A stretch of DNA of 33,968 bases from positions 1 through 33,968 of the forward strand of contig JAPLOD010000001.1 in the NCBI GenBank assembly GCA_026692735.1, written 5' to 3'. Each line of letters starts with the position of its first letter. Position 1 is the first letter of the stretch. The stretch is from Planctomycetota bacterium. Its GTDB lineage: Bacteria; Planctomycetota; SZUA-567; H5-PLA8. Positions 25,084 through 31,775 of this stretch are shown here, one piece after another. The notes beneath the pieces were generated by a model. It was given only the letters and a program-made list of their open reading frames with translations. It was not told the origin of the DNA and made no database searches. A program made the position numbers and the translations under genes.

Positions 25084-26076
25084 ATGCCTGCCAGCGGATC
25101 CGCTTCCTCATGCAGCCTCGAGTCCGCATTTCAGCCAGGACACGTCATCCTGGATTACAGGGACCTTGCGTACAATCCCTGCAATGACCTGATCTTCCCG
25201 AGCATTTTCAAGGCCGAAGGATATCTCTCAAGACCCGCGGACGCCTACTACCTGTATTATGCCCCCCACGATACCCCGGGCGGAATCTGCCTGGCCTACG
25301 CCCGCTCTATAGAAGGACCGTGGAAGGAGCACGCCGGCAACCCCATCATCCGGAAAGACTGGGCGCCGCATTACCACGTGGGACACGTATCCGCGCCGCA
25401 CGCGATCTGGGTGCCCGAGGAGTCCCAGTTGTTCGTGTTCTACCACGGCGACAACGACCAGACGCATTACGCAGTCTCGAAGGACGGCCTCGGTTTCAAC
25501 TATGGAGGCGTGGCGCTCGACCAGACGGCCTATGCGGACTTCGCCAAGGGAACCTACGACCGTGTCTTCTACGGCCGCGTCTTCGCGCATCGTATCCCCT
25601 CAAAGGGCAGCAGGTATGTCATGCTGTTCGCCCGCGAGAGCAACCAGGGCCCGCACAAGCACGGGATCTACCTTTCCTGGTCGAAGAACGCCCGCGACTG
25701 GAGCCAACCCATCCGCATCATCCAGCCTGCCGGCGGGGCCAGGTTCGTGTGCTCTCCGTGTTTGTTTGCCTTGCAGGGCAGGTACTACGTGGCCTACCAC
25801 GCGGAGTTCGGCAACGCCGAGGCCGGTTCTCCAGCCTATACCGATATCTGGCTGGATGAGTTCGATGCGGAATTCGCCACTCGCAAGCCGCTGGGCAAGT
25901 TCGTGGACCATCGCCTGTTCGGGGAGGCGAACCCTCGGGTCAGCGACCCGCTTGTCATCATCGAGGGGGACGTGGCCTGCCTAGTGGTGGCGATCGGGAA
26001 ACGGCTCAATCAGCGCTTTGCCTTGGCAAAGGCGAATCTGAAGGATCTCCAGCGGGCGCTCATTGGACGGGTTTGA
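25084..26076 (+). CDS. GH43/GH117-type five-bladed propeller glycosidase-like protein
   Basis: A 330-residue cytoplasmic-looking protein (no signal peptide) starting six bases after AGGAGAG. Repeated blade-like units, AYYLYYAPHDTPGGICLAYA, QLFVFYHGDNDQTHYAVSKD, RYVMLFARESNQGPHKHG and RYYVAYHAEFG, fit the five-bladed propeller of the GH43/62/32/68/117/130 superfamily. The acidic catalytic residues cannot be assigned by eye; D/E candidates lie in NPIIRKDW and VDHRLFGEANPRVSDP. It follows the transglutaminase-like gene under promoter C. Its 3' end overlaps the convergent alpha/beta hydrolase gene by 17 bases. Confidence 0.6.
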   Translation: MPASGSASSCSLESAFQPGHVILDYRDLAYNPCNDLIFPSIFKAEGYLSRPADAYYLYYAPHDTPGGICLAYARSIEGPWKEHAGNPIIRKDWAPHYHVGHVSAPHAIWVPEESQLFVFYHGDNDQTHYAVSKDGLGFNYGGVALDQTAYADFAKGTYDRVFYGRVFAHRIPSKGSRYVMLFARESNQGPHKHGIYLSWSKNARDWSQPIRIIQPAGGARFVCSPCLFALQGRYYVAYHAEFGNAEAGSPAYTDIWLDEFDAEFATRKPLGKFVDHRLFGEANPRVSDPLVIIEGDVACLVVAIGKRLNQRFALAKANLKDLQRALIGRV

Positions 26077-27082
26077 CCTGCTCCCCCTTGATCCAGCGCT
26101 CGAACCAACGATACGCGAATTCGCAGGCGTCGGGCGGAATTCCGTGGCCGTCGCCGTGATTGAGAGTGCAGAAGCATTCGGGCTTGCCCAGGAGACCGTA
26201 CGCGCGCTGGCCGCTCAGGTAGACCTGGAAATTGGCCGCGAGAAATGGGTTGTACGGGTCGTTGAAGGGCTCGATGATCAGCAGCGGGCGCGGCGCAGCG
26301 AGGGCAATGATGTCCTGGTAGTCGTAGTGTATGCTCCCGCTGCGAACGTAGTCCGCCCACTTCGACATCCGCTGTGCCCCGGAGCGGTAGATGTTCGTGA
26401 TGTTGGGACTCACGCCGGTCGAAGGCACGCCCGCGCCGATCCTCTTGTCGAAAGCCGTCAGGAAGATAGCGGTCCGCCCCCCGAGCGAGTTGCCGATGAC
26501 CCCGTACGTCTTGGGTTGCACGAAGTCCAGAGTGTCCAGCACGTCCAGCAGCCGCTGATGATCCCATAGCCGCCGGCCATCCAAGGACCATTCCGGGTGA
26601 GTGTGCGCGAACTGCGCATTGGCCTCGTTCCAGCGCTTCTCGACCTCCGGGTAAGGGAGGTCCTCGCCGCGGGTCAGGAGTTCCCCGAAGATGTAGGTGT
26701 CCGGGGCGACCGCGACGAACCCGCGCTGGGCCAGGTCAATCGCGTAGCCGCGGAAATCCGCGGCCTCCCGCGTGAGGACGCTGTACTTGCCCTCCGCGCG
26801 GGCCGTTCCATGGCACACGACGACCGCGGGCGCGGGCCGTTGGGCGCTCACGCCTTCCGGCATCACCATCACGGCCAGACCGTACTCGTCCGGCAGGACG
26901 CGAAACCGGATCTTCAAATGCTTGAGCCCGTAGTTCTCATACTCCTTGACCACCTGCATCTCAGGCTCCACCTTCACTTGGGGCTGCGTGCCAATGCAGC
27001 CGGCGACTCGCTGGTGGATGCGGGCGCGGATGGCAGGCCATTCCTCGGGACGAGTATCCTGCAGCACTACGTCGCGAAACAT
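26060..27082 (-). CDS. Alpha/beta hydrolase (dienelactone hydrolase / acetyl esterase-like)
   Basis: A 340-residue protein starting eight bases after GGAGG. The alpha/beta hydrolase landmarks are APAVVVCHGTARAEGKYS (oxyanion strand), YGVIGNSLGGRTAIFL (nucleophile elbow GxSxGG), LLIIEPFNDPYNP (acidic residue) and NHGDGHGIPPDAC (catalytic His). An N-terminal extension of about 70 residues precedes the fold. No signal peptide. Members of this group remove acyl groups or act as peptidases; the presence in a sugar-type regulon favours an esterase. It lies 72 bases after the creatininase-like gene and has no CGTGTAAGCT box of its own, so it is probably co-transcribed from promoter D. Confidence 0.8.
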   Translation of the reverse strand: MFRDVVLQDTRPEEWPAIRARIHQRVAGCIGTQPQVKVEPEMQVVKEYENYGLKHLKIRFRVLPDEYGLAVMVMPEGVSAQRPAPAVVVCHGTARAEGKYSVLTREAADFRGYAIDLAQRGFVAVAPDTYIFGELLTRGEDLPYPEVEKRWNEANAQFAHTHPEWSLDGRRLWDHQRLLDVLDTLDFVQPKTYGVIGNSLGGRTAIFLTAFDKRIGAGVPSTGVSPNITNIYRSGAQRMSKWADYVRSGSIHYDYQDIIALAAPRPLLIIEPFNDPYNPFLAANFQVYLSGQRAYGLLGKPECFCTLNHGDGHGIPPDACEFAYRWFERWIKGEQVKPVQ

Positions 27083-27154
27083 GCTTGCTCCCTCCAGCGT
27101 GGAATCAGCGAGCGCCCCAGAGATCCTGAGTCCACCCCACCTCGTGTCGGATGT

Positions 27155-28042
27155 CTACACCTTTCGGCGTCGGCGGCGCGACTGCGGTACGGATTTGCGA
27201 TTCAGCCATGCATCGAGATGCCGCACGAGTCGGCCGAGCGTGCGGGCGAAGATCCTCGCCCCGCGTCGCGGGTCCGCGTCGCGGGGATCCTCTACAACGG
27301 CGACCGTCCCCGTGTGGCGCCGGCCGCGAAACGTGCCGTCATCCACGATCGCCCAGCGCAGGTTCTGCAGGGGCACTCCCCGCCGCGGCAGCGTGCGGAG
27401 GTCGGTGCATTCCGGATACCGGGCCATGAGCGTTTCGGTTTCCTCGCGTGTGGCATGGCCCCAATCGCCGCGCGGAAATCCCAGAGCGGGCATCACCATC
27501 GCAACCCTCACTTCGCCCCCGGCTTCATACTCCAGCCGCAGGCGGTTGATCACCGCCAGATGATTCTCTCCGCCATGGCCGTTGACAATCACGATGCGGC
27601 GGAACCCCCAGGAGCGATGGATCAGATCGAGCCAGCCGCGAAGCACCAGCCCGAACATCTCCTCTGAACAGTACAAGCTGCGCAGCCCGCAGGCCGGGAA
27701 ATCCATGCCGACGACGTACTCATCGCCCTTGAAGCCGATATGCCGCAGCATCGCGGGAGCGCGCTCCCGCTCTGTCCCCATGTAGAGTGTGGGCAGTGCC
27801 ACGCCTCCCATCACGCGGGCCAGTTCCACTGCGGCCATCTCGGCGCGCAGCGGGTCCACCCCCAAAGGCAAATGCGGGCCGTGCCACTCCAGCGGCCCGA
27901 GCGGCAGGAAGGCCAGACTGGTTCGCCGTCGGATGGCCAGAATCTGCTCGGGTCGGAGGAACTGGGCCTGCACATGCCCCGATTCCGTGGTGGCGGCGTC
28001 GGGGATCCGTCCTGGCCTGCTCGGATTTCGGCCGGTCCTCAT
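27155..28042 (-). CDS. Creatininase-family amidohydrolase
   Basis: The ORF track begins at TTG 28066; ATG 28042 (MRTGRNPSRPG) has GGGGG seven bases upstream and is preferred, giving 295 residues. The metal site of the creatininase family is clear: LGPLEWHGPHLPLGVD (Glu, His and Asp ligands), IVNGHGGENHLAV (His) and GHATREETETLMAR (Glu). Members hydrolyse creatinine, or cleave amides and ring amides in cofactor biosynthesis and sugar-derivative metabolism (for example MftE-like); this one is unassigned. The C-terminus is very basic (SRRRRRK). Driven by promoter D, divergent from promoter E. Confidence 0.88.
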   Translation of the reverse strand: MRTGRNPSRPGRIPDAATTESGHVQAQFLRPEQILAIRRRTSLAFLPLGPLEWHGPHLPLGVDPLRAEMAAVELARVMGGVALPTLYMGTERERAPAMLRHIGFKGDEYVVGMDFPACGLRSLYCSEEMFGLVLRGWLDLIHRSWGFRRIVIVNGHGGENHLAVINRLRLEYEAGGEVRVAMVMPALGFPRGDWGHATREETETLMARYPECTDLRTLPRRGVPLQNLRWAIVDDGTFRGRRHTGTVAVVEDPRDADPRRGARIFARTLGRLVRHLDAWLNRKSVPQSRRRRRKV

Positions 28043-28089
28043 GCGATTCCCCCTATCTTTCCTCAATCATCAATCAGCAGGAAGTGGTG

Positions 28090-28118
28090 AGCTTACACGA
28101 TGCGTGACCAATCGTCAA
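28090..28118 (-). promoter_or_regulatory. LacI-regulon promoter/operator D
   Basis: On the minus strand TTGACG (28113-28118), a 17-base spacer and TAAGCT (28090-28095) within CGTGTAAGCT (28090-28099). It lies 48 bases ahead of the creatininase start. Confidence 0.8.
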
Positions 28119-28189
28119 GGATCCATATACGACGAGGTCAGAAGGGGAAGCAGACCTGTATTCCACGGCTTGGTGAGCAAGAGATCAGG

Positions 28190-28218
28190 TTGACGATCTT
28201 GGCTGATGCGTGTAAGCT
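28190..28218 (+). promoter_or_regulatory. LacI-regulon promoter/operator E
   Basis: TTGACG (28190-28195), a 17-base spacer and TAAGCT (28213-28218) within CGTGTAAGCT (28209-28218). It is divergent from D, about 70 bases away, and points at a broken amidohydrolase-like gene. Confidence 0.8.
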
Positions 28219-28284
28219 CGTCGAACCGAGCGCGCTCTTATTGCCCCTATTCTGGCGAGCGTGACTTGGAGGCGGGGTGCCTTC

Positions 28285-28395
28285 ATGCTGACATTCTTCG
28301 ACTGCAATTGCATGCTCGGAGGGCTCACGGCAGTGGGCTTGGCGCCGCGCAACGCCAGCGATCTCCTGCGCGAGATTGGCCACCACAATATCCCA
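28285..28395 (+). pseudogene. Amidohydrolase-like gene, N-terminal stub
   Basis: From ATG 28285 the frame reads MLTFFDCNCMLGG, then LAPRNASDLLREIGHHNI. The 'FDxNCMLG' opening and 'LLREIxxHxI' helix are typical of TIM-barrel metal-dependent amidohydrolases (Amidohydro_2 type). The family sequence would continue with (D)xALV and the metal ligands, but here it stops at about residue 37 and passes into repeat DNA. GGAGG precedes the ATG by about 13 bases. The regulated promoter E upstream is intact, so this gene was once a regulon member. Confidence 0.65.
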
Positions 28396-28462
28396 TCGGC
28401 AGCAGAGCCGCAACCAAACGGCCAGCCGACGGGGAGACAGAGGGAAGGAGGGACGGGGCGAG

Positions 28463-28540
28463 GTTGCAGGTCACAAGTTACAGGTTGCAGGCGTCATCCG
28501 GTTGTGGCGCGTCTGTAACATGTAACCTGAAACCTGTAAC
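28463..28540. repeat. Inverted pair of heptamer arrays (GTTRCAG 4 + 4)
   Basis: Left arm: GTTGCAG, GTCACAA, GTTACAG, GTTGCAG (28463-28490). Right arm: CTGTAAC, ATGTAAC, CTGAAAC, CTGTAAC (28513-28540), the reverse complement family. The spacer is 22 bases. Both arms have exact 7-base period. Confidence 0.88.
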
Positions 28541-28770
28541 AGAGCGAGAGGGGAGTCCCAGTAACGAAGAAATCTTCGCGCCGCGAGAAGATTTGGGACG
28601 TTAGCAGTACAAGGGCCTTGGTCTTCCATGCCCCCTATGGACCGACTTACGAGAACGAGTCACTTCTGGAATCGCTCGCCGGGGAGCGCCTCGTCTTACC
28701 ACGCGGCGCCGGGGCAGCCGACAGTGAGCTGGCCGCTTCATCTTGCGACTAACGTGAGTGCCCATTGGGG

Positions 28771-28896
28771 TCAGAACCACTTATGACCCTCGTGCAGCAC
28801 GAGGCAGACGACAAAGACTAGGCCCGCCACGCACGCCGACGGCACGGCCAGATCGAACTTCAGCCGTTCCTGCAGCTTCGCATATCGGGGGCGGCG
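28771..28896 (-). pseudogene. C-terminal fragment of a membrane protein
   Basis: On the minus strand, ending at TGA 28771-28773, the frame reads PRYAKLQERLKFD, then the hydrophobic AVPSACVAGLVFVVCLVLHEG and HKWF. This looks like a last transmembrane helix plus a short tail. Upstream the frame does not continue into anything recognised and no start codon with ribosome binding site is visible. Family unknown. Confidence 0.35.
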
Positions 28897-29177
28897 GAAT
28901 GCGGGGCAAGGCGGAAAGCCCGGCACTGCTGGTCAAGCCAGCAGGGGCACGCAACTATGGGCGCAAGCCGCGATCAACAGCGCCAGCGGTGCCACGTGCC
29001 GGGCTCCCGAGCCGTTCAAGGCGCAGGGAACGACGTCTTGTGCCTTCGGCGCCCGGCCGTCTCGGGCGGGCCAGCCGCGGTCCTGGGGCATCAACGCCGC
29101 AGGACTCTTCGCGCGAGGAAAGTTGCGCAACGTCTCTCGGTCAAGTACCCTGTCCTCATTGTAAGGAGCCATCACCG

Positions 29178-31757
29178 ATGACACGGGAGACAGCACGCCG
29201 AGGTGCGTGGTTCGCTTCCGCTGCGGTTCTGTTCCTGGTTGCCGCGTGTCTGCCCGCGCAGGAGTTGTCCGGCACGTTCGTGGTGTGTAAAGAATATGGG
29301 ACCGTGCTCGGCACCTTCCTCACCGACGTGCGCGGCAAGGACCTCAGGAGGCTGAACTATCTCTGCGGGGAAGGCGTCAACCCGCGCTTCTCCCCCAGCG
29401 ACGACAGGATCCTGTTTAGCTCAGCTCGCGGCGGCACGCCGGGCCTCTGGACGATGAACCGCAAGGGGGAGGAGGCGCAGCGAATCTGCGACGGGGAACA
29501 GGGCGACTGGCTCCCGGATGGCCGGCGGATCGCCTTCCGCCGCCAGGGCCAGATCGTCGAGCGGGCGCTCGACAGCGGAGAGGAAACCGTCACCAGCCCC
29601 CCCGGCTGGAAATCCTGCTCCTGGCCAGCGTGTTCTCCGGATTGCCGGAAGGTATTGTTCGTTACCCATGACGGCGAGACGGATGCGATCTGGTTGGTGA
29701 CGCGCGGAGAACCTGAGCCCAGGCGACTCGCCGAAGGCCAGATGCTCTCCACGCCCCGCTGGTCGCCGGGGGGCGAGCGAATCGCTTACCAGAACGGGGC
29801 GCACATCTGGATGATGGACGCCGATGGAAGCACCAAGCGCCAACTGACTGCCGCGGGCGGGACGCAGCGCCGGCCGGCATGGTCGCCGGACGGGACGGCG
29901 ATAGCCTGCTGCCAGGGGCCGGGCCCCAAAGGCCCGTGGCAGATGGCCGTGACCCGCCTCGAGGGGATGAAGACCCTCGCGGTTCCACTTCGCGACGCGC
30001 GCTCTGTACTGTGTTCGGACTGGGGCGTCGAGAAGCCAGGCGCGAAGCCCGAGCTGAAGGGCACGGCCGTCCGGCCGCCGCCTCGCATCCACTTGTGGGA
30101 AACGCCAGAGCCCGCGCCCGCGGCACCCGCGGACTGGGTCGCCTTCTGCCGCGAGAGGAAGGGATGGCACGCCGTCGCTGCGGAGCAGGCCTCCTCCCAG
30201 GATCTGCGCGGCGGATGTGTCGTCGAGAACGACGTCGCCATCTTCGTCCTGCTTGCCGGCCGGGCGGGCGCGGTGCTCATCCCCAAGGCCGCGGCGCAAA
30301 GCGCGATTGAGCTCATCCTGCTCGACCCGCAAGGCACGGAGGCCGGGCCGCTGGAAGCGGTTCGTGTGCCGAGATACGGCCTTGACTATGTTTCACTGGA
30401 GTCCTCATCGCGCCCGCCAGGCGCGCCGGTGAAGGCGGCCTGGACCATCGGCGGCAGCCAGGCGCTGGTGCACGTGTCGCCGCTCGAGAACGCCGGCAAG
30501 CTGCGCGTCAGTGCTGCCATGCCCTGCGCAGTTGTGCCCGACCGGTTCGGGAATGACATCGTCGCCGATGCGGAGGCGCTGGGAGAGGGCAGGGCACCGC
30601 TGCCGTGGGCGCCGCTGGTGACCGGGTTCCTCGGCAGCGGCTCGGCAATGCTTGTCCTCGTCTCTCCCGAGCCGGGCCAGAGAACGGAACTACGGAAGGG
30701 GAAGGGGCCGGCTTTCTTGGGCGCCGATGTGGCGCTGAGATCGGAATCCGTTGCTGCGGGAATTGTCACCGGCGAACGAATCTGGCATCTGGAACGCTTC
30801 GGACCCGAGGGCGAGACGGACCCGCTCCGGTTCAAGTGGGCGATGCCGTGCGCGGCCACGTGGCGCCTCACGGTGCAGGGCGACGGGCAGCGCTTTTCCG
30901 CGCTCTTCTCGGACAAGGAGTCTGCGTTTTTCGACAAGAAGGACGTGCTCTTCCGCAGCAGCAAAGGCTTCTCCCCCGCCGCCGTGCGGCTCGGTGTGAT
31001 CTACCTCTACGACCGCACTGCGGGCACGCCGCCCGATGCGCTCACGCCGGTGGACCTCGTGCGCGATGCGTTGGGGCTGAAGCGCGCTCAGCAGGCGTTG
31101 GATGAAGAAGGTCTCACCAGCTACCGCCGGGCAGCCGGGCCGACGACGTGGGCCGAGCTTTCCGTGACGCTCGAGTCTTTGAGCTATCTGTTTGAGCGGA
31201 AGCTGGAGGTGCAGGAGAGCGCGTATGCCGGCCACCTTTGCGACGACGTGCCACTCTTTGTCGAGGGCATGGACCGGCGATTGAAGGAGTACGCTCTCTT
31301 CGTGCGCGAGGTCCAGACGCTCTGCAAACCATGGCCGGCCAGCGCGAAGCTACTGGAAAGCCTGGCGGCGCCGATACAGAAGCTGGCTGAACTTGAGGAG
31401 AAGCAGCGCGGACTCAAGGGCTGCCAGGAACTGCTGCCACTGTGCGCAAAGATCAAGCAGTTGACCGCGCAGGAGTCCGGCGAGAACAGGAAGCAGTTCG
31501 AGGAATGCCGCAAGGGGATCCTGGCGGTCGCCGGGCCGCGCGAGGAACTGCTCAAGGCATACCGCGCGTGCGCCGTGGCCTTGAGGGACGCCGCCGGAAG
31601 CGCGCCGCTGGAGCAGGCTGAGCTCAGCGGCCTTGCCGAGAAGATGAGGGCCCTCTGCAAGGACGTCTTACGGAATAGGTTCTATACCGAAGCCGGCTGG
31701 CGAGGCGAGGCCTACGAGGTGCCCGGTTTCTGGCTCGGACCGCGGCCATTCGAGTAG
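29178..31757 (+). CDS. Secreted TolB-propeller protein with C-terminal domain shared with next gene
   Basis: ATG 29178 (MTRETARRGAWF) is preferred: AAGGAG lies nine bases ahead and a signal peptide follows (SAAVLFLVAACLPAQ). The product is 859 residues. Residues about 25-270 contain WD40-like TolB/PD40 units: NPRFSPSDDRILFSSARGG, WLPDGRRIAFRRQG, PRWSPGGERIAYQN, PAWSPDGTAIACC. From about 330 the sequence is paralogous to the next gene, with shared blocks AVVPDRFGNDIVAD / AVIPDFFGADMVFD, GERIWHLERF / PGIWHERRL and TPVDLVRDALG / TPVDIVRETLG, followed by a helical tail (LEEKQRGLKGCQELLPLC). No catalytic motif is recognised. Confidence 0.72.
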   Translation: MTRETARRGAWFASAAVLFLVAACLPAQELSGTFVVCKEYGTVLGTFLTDVRGKDLRRLNYLCGEGVNPRFSPSDDRILFSSARGGTPGLWTMNRKGEEAQRICDGEQGDWLPDGRRIAFRRQGQIVERALDSGEETVTSPPGWKSCSWPACSPDCRKVLFVTHDGETDAIWLVTRGEPEPRRLAEGQMLSTPRWSPGGERIAYQNGAHIWMMDADGSTKRQLTAAGGTQRRPAWSPDGTAIACCQGPGPKGPWQMAVTRLEGMKTLAVPLRDARSVLCSDWGVEKPGAKPELKGTAVRPPPRIHLWETPEPAPAAPADWVAFCRERKGWHAVAAEQASSQDLRGGCVVENDVAIFVLLAGRAGAVLIPKAAAQSAIELILLDPQGTEAGPLEAVRVPRYGLDYVSLESSSRPPGAPVKAAWTIGGSQALVHVSPLENAGKLRVSAAMPCAVVPDRFGNDIVADAEALGEGRAPLPWAPLVTGFLGSGSAMLVLVSPEPGQRTELRKGKGPAFLGADVALRSESVAAGIVTGERIWHLERFGPEGETDPLRFKWAMPCAATWRLTVQGDGQRFSALFSDKESAFFDKKDVLFRSSKGFSPAAVRLGVIYLYDRTAGTPPDALTPVDLVRDALGLKRAQQALDEEGLTSYRRAAGPTTWAELSVTLESLSYLFERKLEVQESAYAGHLCDDVPLFVEGMDRRLKEYALFVREVQTLCKPWPASAKLLESLAAPIQKLAELEEKQRGLKGCQELLPLCAKIKQLTAQESGENRKQFEECRKGILAVAGPREELLKAYRACAVALRDAAGSAPLEQAELSGLAEKMRALCKDVLRNRFYTEAGWRGEAYEVPGFWLGPRPFE

Positions 31758-31775
31758 GCAACAGGTGAACTGACA

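Larger units (their letters stand above)
28396..29177. other. Intergenic region of repeats and gene debris
   Basis: No intact gene. It holds the heptamer inverted pair at 28463-28540, a hairpin AAATCTTC/GAAGATTT (28570-28594), a membrane-protein C-terminal fragment on the minus strand, and the hairpin CTGCTGG-TCAAG-CCAGCAG (about 28926-28944), like the 'CACTGCTGG..CCAGCAGTG' repeat familiar from planctomycete genomes. The start of the long ORF-track frame 28758-31757 through this stretch is not coding. Confidence 0.6.

Noticed and set aside
26597-27667. 356-residue plus-strand ORF across esterase and creatininase genes
   Set aside because: It spans two genes with clear catalytic motifs on the other strand and crosses their intergenic gap.
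28570-28594. AAATCTTC/GAAGATTT hairpin as a terminator
   Set aside because: The stem is AT-rich with a GC loop and has no following T run; I cannot support terminator function.
28758-29177. N-terminal 140 residues of the ORF-track frame for the TolB-like gene
   Set aside because: It is Arg/Pro/Ser-rich, crosses a palindrome, and the signal peptide with ribosome binding site begins at 29178.
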